Assembly: GCF_032362555.1 (NCBI RefSeq)
Contig: NC_083520.1
Location: 6,014,001 to 6,078,000 of the forward strand
Length of the DNA stretch: 64,000 nt
Reading direction: 5' to 3'
Source: Amyelois transitella
Taxonomy: Eukaryota; Arthropoda; Insecta; Lepidoptera; Pyralidae
Shown: piece by piece, positions 1-21,200 of the stretch
Layout of the letters: each line of letters opens with the position of its first letter
Position numbering within the stretch: position 1 is the first letter of the stretch
The notes under the pieces: generated by a model
The model's input: only the letters and a program-made list of their open reading frames with translations
What the model was told of the DNA's origin: nothing
The model's database searches: none
Program-made: the position numbers and the translations under genes

Positions 1-819
1 GGTATATACATATGTCATGGGACTGAAACCAAGCAAAAGCTATAGCAGGTACCTATTTAAAATTTAAGACACATAATTTTAGAAATAGCCGAACACAAAT
101 CTACCTTAATATTATGTTTATGTAGGTATTTGTATGATAGCATTTTTCGCATGATACAAAGATGAGATGTTATAAAGATGTGATAAACAAGTTAATTTTG
201 GGACAGAAATAAAAAACGCACCGAAGAAAACTTTTAAGTTGTACGTGGTACATATGTATCTAACATATGTACCTACCGCTTTTACCGCTACTACTTCGTT
301 TTTATCACGCTGTCTCGTTTCACGTCATAATTCTTTTAATTATGACGTGAACAAAACAACCATAGTTAGTAGCGCAATAAAAATTTTACTTTATTTCCTT
401 GCCTAATGGGCCAGACAAAGCCAACAGTTTATATCTTTGATCAAGTGATTATATCAAAGAAATTTTACTTAGGTCGATGATATTACATGTGCCTGTCTTG
501 AATACAGATACCTACAATGGGCTTAATAGAAAATATTTAACCTTTATGAACCTGCCCTTCAATAAGCGCACCACCGATAGCTTTAATTATTTTAATCGAT
601 AAACACCAACTATTAAAGTCAACATGTTGAAATTAATACCTACGTTGAATCTCCGCGACTTCATTTCTCGGTTCTGTGGTGCCCCTAATAGAGGTAAAAG
701 AACTGACCGAATTATACCAGCCTCAACTTTGATCCTTTTATTGATAACCTTTAGAATAAATAAAACAAAATAAAGACTGACGCATGTTCTGACAAAGTAA
801 AATTTTCCTTTGTTCCAAA

Positions 820-960
820 ATTGGGCGATGGGCTAGCAACCTGTTACTATTTTCATCTAAAGTCTTTCATAAAGCCTAATAGCTGAATGTGGCCTTTCAG
901 TCTTTTGATTACTGTTGCCTCTGTCTACCCCGCAATGGATATAGACGTGTTTATATGTTA
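820..960 (+). mobile_element. GCCGTGTGG-type SINE-like repeat, 5'-truncated
   Basis: Reads GGGCGATGGGCTAGCAACCTG, AGCTGAATGTGGCCTTTCAG and GTCTACCCCGCAATGGATAT, then a TATATGTTATG tail. The front third of the element is missing. Confidence 0.75.
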
Positions 961-1682
961 TGTCATGTTTGGCATGGTGATAGACGATGGTCTTTTTTGT
1001 CAAAGACTTACATAATGGACATTTATTTATTTTACTTTCATGATTATATCTCATAAGGAGGTAAGTATAACTTCTACATGTTTTCAAATTGTCTCTGAAG
1101 ATAATCACTGTGGAATTCTCTTCCTGAATCTATTTGGAGGGCGCCCAATAGATTTGAATTCAAGGAGCAAGTCCATAATCTTCTTTTTGACCAGTAAACA
1201 TGTGGTATATGTATGTTTATTTAATATGGAGTATAAATCTATAGTCATACCTACGTACATATGTAAACTATTATATGAAAGCGTATTAAGTAACCTTTTA
1301 TTAATATTTATATATATTTTTAAAGTTTTCGCACCACCCGTACTGGATGTAGGTACAGTCAGTTTGGTCCAAAGGTTCGACTGGCAGTCCACTTGCTGTA
1401 CATTTGATGGGTATAAAGTTAAAATAAATATGTGATATCTCGATGTATGCGCGTAGGTATAACGTCATTATGGAAAAGTTCATACATAGTGCGTCACACA
1501 GTTGCACAATTCTGATACATAATTTCCGCAACACTGTAACAGCCTATGTTATTAAACGAGCAATATTTGTACATATGTATATTTGTATACCCGGTTCTCG
1601 AGATTTGACATATATTATAGGGACACTTGATCGATCTAGCTGGGTCCCACCCACATACAAAGTTAGTTTTTCCCATATTTCT

Positions 1683-1742
1683 TACCAAAAATCATTTTCT
1701 CGTAATAGATAACTATCTATTACGAGAAAATGATTTTTGGTA
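1683..1742. repeat. Perfect 28-bp inverted repeat with a 4-nt loop
   Basis: Arms 1683-1710 and 1715-1742 are exact reverse complements, separated by AACT. It lies in non-coding sequence. Confidence 0.95.
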
Positions 1743-3401
1743 GCAACTGCTAGAGATCAATAAATTCGCAGACGCGACGGTGTTAATGGATTTACTATTT
1801 TGTTGTTAAATTTTTCTGTCATTTTTTAAAAACTATGTACTTTTTTGACGTCCACCGACCATAGCTCGGTCACCCAGGTATTTTTAATAATAACAAACAG
1901 TAAATGACAATATCACACCTTTAAATATAATGTATTTAGAAAATTGTAAACCTTTGGCCGACGCAACTTATTGATATAAAAGTAGATTTACTCCTGCAGG
2001 TCTAATCAAACATCATTAAGAAAAAACAAAGTACACCTTTTTTAGGAGTACTACACTGTGGGATAAAAATTCACTACCGAGCACATGTATTCACACAACA
2101 AAATTAGAAGAGGATTCGTAGAGAAGGACCGTAATTTGCCATAGAAACAGGTGAAACTACGGGAAAAACTAGTATTAGTTAAGTAGTTGACTATTTTTTG
2201 TGTTATTTTGTCTATATCGTGATCTATGTTAAAAGGTCACATATCAGACAGGGACACTAGGTAAACAATATCGTTATCATTTTATTCTTAGAACAGAGAT
2301 TAGGGTGAGATATTTCTCGTAAAATATTGAAGAGAATAAAAACAAGGCCAGTAACACAATTTCATTATATTCACATATTCTTACATCAAATCTGTATCCT
2401 TAAGTTCTACTCAGTTGTACCATAATTCACAGTTTATTCAAACAAAATTTCATAATACTGCGGAAATTTGAATAAAATAAAAATTTCGATTGATATAAAA
2501 TTCGGAATTTACATAATATAAGTAGAAAGATTTGTTATCAGATATGAACAAGGAATTGAGGTAGGTACATTACGTAAGTAAAAATTTATAAAAACAACTT
2601 CCATGCAAAATTAAATAAAGCAGGTCTTCATTGCCAATTCAATATTTCGATTAAAAATTGAGATAAAATTTGTCGAGGTTGAATTTTTTACAAACGTTTT
2701 TCATAGTCATCAAATAGTAATATTTGCTTGACTCTTGAACAATACAAGCAGTAATATAAAAGTAATATCATAACATGTCCACGGGCAAATAAATACACAA
2801 GGCGAAACATTAAAAATGTGAGATTATGATACCGATATTTACACAATTTCGATTCATAAAAAGTGTTCTACTACATCTAATAGTATTACAAATACGCTTT
2901 CGAAATACGAAAAACATGTTTGTATTGAATTATTTTTTTTAAGTACCGTGGTGCGTTAAAAGTATATTTAATTTGTAATAAATGCTGATATTCACAGAAA
3001 AATATGACAGCAACGAAAACTTTTAATTCGAGGACATATGGTAACGATGTTTAAGGCATGCGTTTTGTACTCGCTAGCTCGGATCATTTGTGGAGGTTTT
3101 TCGTACTTGTAGCGCTTCGACAGTCTAACTATAATAAATTACATGATATAAATAATCGCAACTTAATGAACACCATGTGATCGAGTGGCGCTGAAAATAC
3201 TGATCGACTCGGTCAGCGTAATTATACCTGAAACAATAATAATAAATTACATTATAGAAATTTGTATTCTTAAATTTAATACAGTGTCTTTGTATTTGAT
3301 ACTGGGATATTTAAACTCCTAAGTTTGGCATTTTCTCTCTCTAACTTAAGAAACAGACCAATAAAAGCTTTTTATAAATCCAAATCCTCACCTAGATCGT
3401 C

Positions 3402-13502
<10,101 letters not shown>

Positions 13503-13962
13503 GATGGAACTCTCTATCCGCACCGGAGCACAAAATTAAAATTTGTTTTTGGATAAATTCACATTCACGCGCACCACAAGATTTCGTTGCCAAATTCTTT
13601 GCTGTCAAAATTAGTTTTGTTTCACTCATGGGTTTTTTTATTGACATTTGGTTTTCATCTGCATAGACTATAATGTGAATGCGTTTTATTTCTGACGGTA
13701 AGATGTATTACTTAACTGTATGTATTTTATATCTTTGCGTATCGTAAACAAGGTCACAATCATAAATGACGCAGTCATGCCGGGAAAATTGCAGCAACTC
13801 GGCTCAAATAAAAGTGTAAAGAGTGGTGGAAATAAACAAATTTGATTTTATTTATATAAAATACGATTCAGATCAAATTGATTTATCCAGAGATTACAGT
13901 TTGGATACTGACACATTGATAACCATAATTTGATTGATTTAAAATAGCTTAATTAAACATAA
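13503..13962. promoter_or_regulatory. Shared SDHA/TAF11 head-to-head promoter region
   Basis: The start codons of SDHA (minus, 13502) and TAF11 (plus, 13963) are only about 460 bp apart and point away from each other. Both promoters and both 5' UTRs must lie here unless an untranslated exon exists elsewhere. I do not see a TATA box at a convincing distance or any named binding site. The call rests on gene geometry alone. Confidence 0.6.
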
Positions 13963-16201
13963 ATGGCAGATAATCCAAGTAGTGACGGGCTTTCAGAAGC
14001 TGAAAGACTACGAGGCAAGTTTCTAATCTTTTACTTTTCTTGACTTCATTTTCACATGAAGTATAAACACATGGTTATGACATATACACATGCATGAATC
14101 TAAAGCTGAAATGGTTACGAAAAGCATGCAATGGTCTTGTGATTTATGATATTTTTTGTTTGAGTTACCCGCGTAATACAAAATATATGTTAATTTCTGT
14201 CCCTGAAGGAATTCCGGACAATCTTCTCTCAGTGCCTTAGTACTCCCTTAGCAATAAACAAAACACCCTACATGTTAAATTTCAAATCTCCGCATAGCCC
14301 AGCTGAGTGGTACACACACACATATAATCACGTCTACATCCCTTGCGGGGTAGATAGAGCCAACAGTCTTGAAAAGACTGAAGGGCCATGTTTAGCTGTT
14401 TGACTTAATGATAGCATTGATTGAGATTCAAATAGTGACAGGTTGCTAGCCCATCGCCTAAAAAAATAATCCCAAGTTATAAGCCAGCTGAGTGGTCTTT
14501 TTTCTATTTATAATTGTTGATAAGTCAATCAATCAGTCAGTCAGTGTCTTTTTTTTTATATATAGATCATATTGTAATTACCTTTCAGAAGAGGAATTAG
14601 CACAAGAGCTGGAGCATAGTGACTCAAATGAAGATGATTCACAAGAAATATCTCTTGAAATTGAAGAGAAATTGTTGAAAGATGAACCTGAATGTAAGTC
14701 TTCAAATGTGGCATTTTTACTTTACAATCATTGAAGACTTGTTTTTCTTCTCTCTATGAAGGGCATATATCAGTAACTCTTGACATCCTGTATGTGTATA
14801 AGTAATAATGCTATTGGGATTGCTAAAGCTTGTTTTCATTTACTGTTATTTGTTAATTTATTACAATAAGTGTGCCTGTGAAGATTAAGGACCATGAGTT
14901 ACTTTTAAGTCTCAAGTAGACTTTTTTTATTCAAACAAATATTCTAGTTTTGGAAAAAAGGTTTTTGAAAAACTGACCTAATTAAACCTAGTATATAATT
15001 TTTCAAATTATTATTTCACAATGACCATTTGTTTCTTTACAGATACAACTCTTGTAAATTATGGGGAAAGCATACAAAATGCCAATATTGAGAATGAGAT
15101 TGTGGAGACATACTCAGATAGCTCCCAAAATGTTGAAACTGTGCATCGGGCCGATGAGCTTGGTAACATCTACTCAGAGAATTCAGATAATTTCATAAGT
15201 ACCCAGCCTGATATCACTGACCAGTACGAAACTTACATCAATGACTACTCATTTGATAATAATCATATCATTGACACACCACAAAACACCAATAATGAGA
15301 ATTATAATGCCAATGAAATGAAGGATAACATTGTGATGCCTGATATGAATGAATTTCAACAAAGTGAAACCACAACTAATTATGAATCTCAAATGACAGA
15401 AGAAATGTTGATTAGTGAAAGAGAGAGGGAGAAGAAGAGCAAAAAGGAACTTGAAGAGGAGGAACGGGAGAAGATGCAGTATGTTTCATTTATCTTCAAA
15501 TAATTTAATAAGATTTTTGAACTTGACTATTATCTTTCTATCAAAATGCTATTTTTTCTCACCTGATTCTTTGATATGGCAGTTTCAAACATTTCAGAAG
15601 GCAGGAAGACATTCGCTACTCCTGTTATACTTTACTCAATACTCAAGGTTGCCAGTTTATCTTGCTTTTATTTTAATTGAATTTTCAGAGTGCTTGTGTC
15701 AAACTTCACAGAAGAGCAGTTGGATAGGTATGAGATGTACAGGCGCGCCGCTTTCCCCAAAGCTGCAGTAAAGCGTTTGATGCAAACTATCACTGGATGC
15801 TCAGTCGGTCAGAATGTTGTTATAGCCATGTCTGGTATTGCTAAGGTATTCGTGGGCGAAGTTGTTGAAGAAGGTTAGTGATTAATAATGTCCCTTATGT
15901 AATTATATATCCCTATGATTTTGTCTTGAGTCTACCTAAGTAATTCACTTTGGGGCTATACTAGTTCTATTTTTGTGTGATTTGTCCCATAGTGGTTCTT
16001 TAACCGTCATTCTTCATAATACAAAGCTTAGATAATAGTATTTAATTAATTTTAATTGATCTTTCAGCACTTGAGGTTCTAGAGAAATCAGGAGAAGCTG
16101 GACCATTACAACCTAAACATCTCCGAGAGGCACTGAGGAGGCTTAGGATGAGAGGAGCCATACCGACAAGAAAAGCACACCGAAGCTTTTTTAGACTATA
16201 G
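13963..16201 (+). CDS. TAF11: Transcription initiation factor TFIID subunit 11
   Basis: Histone-fold subunit of TFIID that pairs with TAF13 in the nucleus during RNA polymerase II preinitiation. Five exons: 13963-14014, 14589-14693, 15043-15478, 15689-15873, 16068-16201, all in phase, 303 residues. The first two thirds are acidic, rich in Asn and Ser, and end in a charged helix ([19 protein letters not shown]). The last roughly 105 residues are the conserved TAF11 histone fold: [20 protein letters not shown], then [20 protein letters not shown], then [14 protein letters not shown]. The start ATG gives [17 protein letters not shown]. Intron 1 appears to start with GC (AG|GCAAGT at 14013-14020) and holds a SINE copy. 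Poly(A) signal candidates (AATAAA) are near 16379 and 16593. The N-terminal exon is less certain than the histone fold. Confidence 0.95.
14310..14490 (-). mobile_element. GCCGTGTGG-type SINE-like repeat in TAF11 intron 1
   Basis: The plus strand shows an ACACACATATAATCACGTCT junction, the central landmarks and AATCCCAAGTTATAA. The GCCGTGTGG end is missing, so the copy is 5'-truncated. Confidence 0.8.
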
Positions 16202-18282
16202 CAGACATTGTGTCATCTTGTGTGTACATACTAACTCATAAGTGTAAGTTTCACTTCAATCAAAACTTAATTGGTTTTACTAACAAAGATACGCAATTTT
16301 AATTGAACCTGAACCTTTAAAAATTGTGTGAAATGTCATTGATATACTTACCTATCCCAAATCAAATTTTATAAGTACAATAAATAAGTTTTGATTATGT
16401 TTAGTAGTATAAAGAAAGATTTGTATATTAAAGTTTTTATGTAAAACATTAGTGGAAAAACTATTAGAATCTAAATGAATTACAAAACTGTGCTGTCACA
16501 AGTGTGAAAAATCATAGTACCCATGTTTTTGGTTTAGTTGACAGCTAACCATTTTGTTATTAAAACTGGCAGTTTGTTGTATTATATTTTGTAATAAATA
16601 ATAAAAATACCAAATGTTTAATAAAATGTTAATTTTATTACACGATAATTGTTATTTAATTTAAAACAATATACAACAGTAACTAAGGATTATTCATAGT
16701 TCGAAAACTTGAAAACAAAATCAGTCTTGTTAAATGGCCAACTACATTGTAGACGAGAGACTGGAAATCCTTGGAAAAGTTCAATACATTCAATAAAAAA
16801 TAAAATGGCTATCATTAACAAAAAACGTGTACACAAATTCCATTCAAAACACAAAAACATGAATTGGCACTCAATTCTTATGAAATCATACAATTTCTAT
16901 TTTACAAAATAGTCCAGCTGTATTGATACAATAATAAATATGAGTTTTGGCGCATTAAAAGTGCATAGTGGACATTTACCGGTGGTGTTTGTACTTCTGT
17001 GTTTTTTATAGCATGAATTCTATTTTTCCACCTTTATTTAAAATGGGTACTGCAGAACACTAGCCATATACACTATGCAAGCAATAGGTTGCATAGAGGT
17101 AAACATACGCCAGTATACACTCTTGACACGTAAACTAGAGCACTGTATATTCATGTCGTTCATATATCACAGTTTTCATTATTTCCAGGATTGCTCTGGC
17201 CAGTGTATTTGGCATTTCTTGTAACAGAAATAGAACATACACAAATAAATTACATGATAATAAAATACAACTGATAATAATTAGCGCTAGCTAAGCAAGG
17301 AAGGCACAAATTAGTTATAGATAGCATTTTGGTAACATTTGTGTAATATATTAATATTTATCATAAACCATATATTCGGAGAACACTTATAAAATATAAG
17401 TAATGGTCCAATATTGCCACTTTGTGCAAATTCAAGATTACATTTTATGTGCATTTTGGTAAAAAACTGTTTCTGTAGGCACAATATTATATTGTATTAA
17501 CAATATTAAGATCTACAACAATTTAGAGAAGTGTAACTCTGATAGATTCATTTAAGTTGATGTTAGAAAGTTAAAGTTATGGATTTAAAAATACTTCGAC
17601 AAAGTAAATTGTTAGGAAGGTATATAAAAAATTCAACTTTTCGTACCTCAATAACTTTGCTCGACTTTTCGCATATTAAATAAAATATTTACTATTTGGG
17701 AACATTAAGGCGTCAAGCTTGCATTGCTGTCCAACCTTTTTATAAATAATTCATACATTTTATGCATATTAGAACGTTTAATCCCAAATAGTACAAAAAT
17801 AGTTTACGCAAAGTATTGCAGGTGAAAAATCCTATTCATAGCTTACAATAGAAGCAAACCAAAAATGCGAGCACCTTTGTGCTGTCAATATCGAGTTGAT
17901 ATTTCGTCTCTTTTAAACGAATAAAATCATACAGATCTTACGTAACAATCGCGCCACCACGCCGTCACTATAATAGACTAGAAATCGTCTCACAAATAAA
18001 GACCAACCAATGGAACATATGGGAGGAGTGTAGATTCATCATTTTGCATTGGGAAACTTCATTTTTAGATACTAAAAAGAACCAATCGTTTTGTCAGAAA
18101 TTTAATTCAATGCTTTTACAAAGTTGTGCCGAGTTGTCATTCGAGCAAAATTTGAAGCTCTGCACTAGCCCCATGCCATCACTTTTCACATTTATTTACT
18201 CGAAGGCTATACTCCATGAACACTCGTTCCACAAAATAATAATCTATACTCTACCACTTTCAAGTTCCAGTGAGCGGTCGGT
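16202..18282. other. Tail-to-tail 3' region between TAF11 and the ZC2HC1 gene
   Basis: No coding exon is recognised. The region is AT-rich and should contain the TAF11 3' UTR at its left end and the 3' UTR of the minus-strand zinc-finger gene at its right end. I see no repeat copy that I can name. Confidence 0.5.
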
Positions 18283-21200
18283 TCACACTCGCAGCCGCTT
18301 GACGCCGCACTGTATGCAGAACTTGGCGGTATCGACGGGGAACTTGCTGCCGCACTCGTGGCAGAACCGCGACAGCCTCTGCGCGGGCTCCCGTTGCAGC
18401 GAGCACTCCGAGCCGCTGGAGCTCAGCTGCCCGCTGTGGCGCCACGCCGCGGGGCTGCGGCGCGACGATGCTCGGGAACTCACGCGTTTCTCTGCAATTA
18501 CAGTTCATTTCATTTAAACACATATCACGCCCCCTTTCCTTGAGGGGTAGGCAGAGTATCTTCCAACTTTTCACAATACCATCATTCGTTCATTCACATT
18601 ACTTCATGCAGGCTCTCGTCGGTTGACGGTCATTGACGTTAATTCATAGAATTCGAATTAATATAAAACTATAAAAGTGGTACCTATGTGACACCATAAC
18701 GTTTTCAATTTGCATCTTAATCCTGAGATTTATTGGAAAGCTTTACAATTACATAAGTGATACAAACAAGCTTGAGCTAACCGATACCTGCAACTGAATG
18801 ACTCTCTTCCTTATAAGAGGCATGCATTTCGATCTGCGGCAAGGGCTCGTCCAGCTCCGCCGATCGCTCCATCGCCAAGAACTCTTCGCTGGACATCGAA
18901 CGCACGTCCTCCTTGTGACTGCCCCCGGAATCTGAACCCGCGGGAATTTGCTCCAGTGACGTCAAACCATTCGTCTCTTTGGGATTACACAGCGATAGTT
19001 TCGATGGAGATATTCTATTTAAGCTAAAAACGTAAAGAAACCTTAATGAATTTTTAAGAAATTATATAACAACAATTCGTAAGCTTCCGAGATTTCGAAA
19101 TAAAGTATACGTAATAAAAAAAATTAAGTTTCCAAATTGATAGTCTTGTTAAAACACGTTGAAGTAATCTCTTGGCAATTCCACTGACAAGCGGAAGGTG
19201 TAAATAAAATTTTACCTGACTAACCTGCTATAAGCAGAGTCGTTGCTAACTTTTCCATTTGGCGTATAGTTTCCATTAGAAACGTTGTCAGCTTTCTTGT
19301 TCATTCGATCCGCTTTGACCCGCATATCTCGTTTCGTGGTACCATTGTGTGACGAAGTATAATTAGCCACCTCTTTCATCGACTTGCTCTCATGTCTTTC
19401 AGATTCGTAGAATTTGTCGAAATCTTTTAAGGATTGCATTAAATCTTGCTCTACTTGGTCGGCTTTTTTACGACTCTTCGCACTGTCCTGTTTTATCGAG
19501 TTTTTCTTTTGAATGGAGTCAAGGAGGGAAGTGGAACGCTTCACAGAGGATGGGAAAAGGCTCTCATTCACGATATTGTTACTGCTAAAATTAAGAGACA
19601 TTGATTTGTTAACTGGGATCATGCCGTTACTACTACTCTTAACTACGGGAGACGAACACATACTGTTCATTTCAGACACCCTATTACTATCAGTTAACTC
19701 AGATCGCTTAACTACTCTAGTTGTGGAACTACATGTCCTTTTTTCCGCTTTTTGCTTATTAATTTCATCATCAAATGAAATCATAAACTCTTCTATATCA
19801 AAATCCTCGCAAAGAGAATCGTCGTCCCTGATTGACGTTTTAGAAGCTATACTTTGTTCTAAGGACGACATAATTTTATCATATTGTGCACTTAGATCAT
19901 CTATAGTTGGGGCAGTAGATTTTATATTATTGTTACTTTCTATTTTCATACACTTAAATTTAGAATTTAAAACATCATTTGAATTATCATCCTTGTTATT
20001 TATTTGTTTATTTGTGTTAAATGATTCAAACTTGGCAGGCAAATTTTCCGTCGTAAGTAGTGATTCCATGCTACTAATTATATCAGGATTATTTAAAATA
20101 ATATTGACATTAAGTGGCAAGTTATCATTTTCATTTATAAGTCTGGGGTCTATATAATTACTATCTGTCATGGATGAATTATCGTCGGTTAGAACCACAT
20201 CAAGGTTAACAAAGTTTTTCTTTTCGTTATCTCTATTTATCTTATCTAATTTCACGGGTTGCTTTATTGTACTTCTTTGGAAACTGTGGTACATTGACGT
20301 TGCTATTTTTGGAATTTTTTCTTTTGGTTTTGGTGTACTGTAATTAGAAGCGGTGTAACTCGAAAAGGACCTATTAAGACTACTGTTGCGATTAAAGTAG
20401 TTCTTATCCATAGTACCTACGTTTTCTTTACTGGATTTTGTGAATGTTGTATTTAATTTTGTTTGACTAGATTTCTTGTCATTCCTATTTAATCTAAATG
20501 AACTGCATCTACTACCTATGGTGTTTGTGTTTTCATTGTTTGTGCTGCCGAATGATTTCATTCTTTGTAAAGTTGGTGTCTTTTGATATGTCTTATTTAG
20601 TGTGTCTTTCATTAATTTAGTGTTATCTGTTCGAAGATATGAGGATGGTGTCTTTTCTTTAGTGGGACGAAGGATAGGGAGTGTTCTGTTGGAGTCTTTG
20701 GATGCATTGTGTATTTTCTTAGGAATGTTTGTGTCTGAAGACATGAGTTCTTTCATCTGTCTAGCTGCTGATACGAACGGGTCGTAATTATCGTCAAGCC
20801 TGAAACATTCAACAAGCGTTGTTAATAATAACTATCACATACATTTGTTTAATAAGATTATTTTACTTACAATAATAACCTATATAAGTAAGCTTAAGGA
20901 AGGACTGAGGGAAATGGAATAAAAAGGTGGTCTGACCTCTTATTTTCAATACGCGGGAGCTTTAGCGGCGGGGCTTCTGATGTTATCGACTGTCCATCAC
21001 TATTCTCTTCTTGCTCGTTTTTTATGAATGTTTTTGCGCGATTTTGTTGACTCAACATTTCGAATTTTCTGTTTGGTTTGTATATCCTCTGCATTCTTTT
21101 TTTATTGCATTTTAGTTTATTTTCAAACTTGTTGTTTTCTGATATATTGGGTAGTTTTAACAGCGGGACTTTATTTTCCTGTACATACTTTTCTTCAAGC

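Larger units (their letters stand above)
1..3401. other. Gene-poor flank and probable SDHA 3' UTR
   Basis: I see no convincing coding exon here. The open frames between about 857 and 1712 lack splice-site support and recognisable domains. The stretch holds a decayed SINE copy (about 820-960) and two perfect inverted repeats (319-351 and 1683-1742). The part next to 3401 should contain the 3' UTR of the minus-strand SDHA gene. TTTATT on the plus strand (AATAAA on the minus) occurs near 2433 and 2281, and either could be its poly(A) signal, which is inference only. Confidence 0.5.

Noticed and set aside
1040-1435. 131-codon open frame on the plus strand
   Set aside because: No domain, no splice support, and overlapping open frames on the other strand. 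It looks like chance in AT-rich DNA.
19513-20157. 214-codon open frame on the plus strand
   Set aside because: It is the antisense shadow of the Ser/Asn-rich ZC2HC1 exon (19216-20799). Its Leu/Ser-rich product has no domain and the opposite strand has phase-consistent splice sites.
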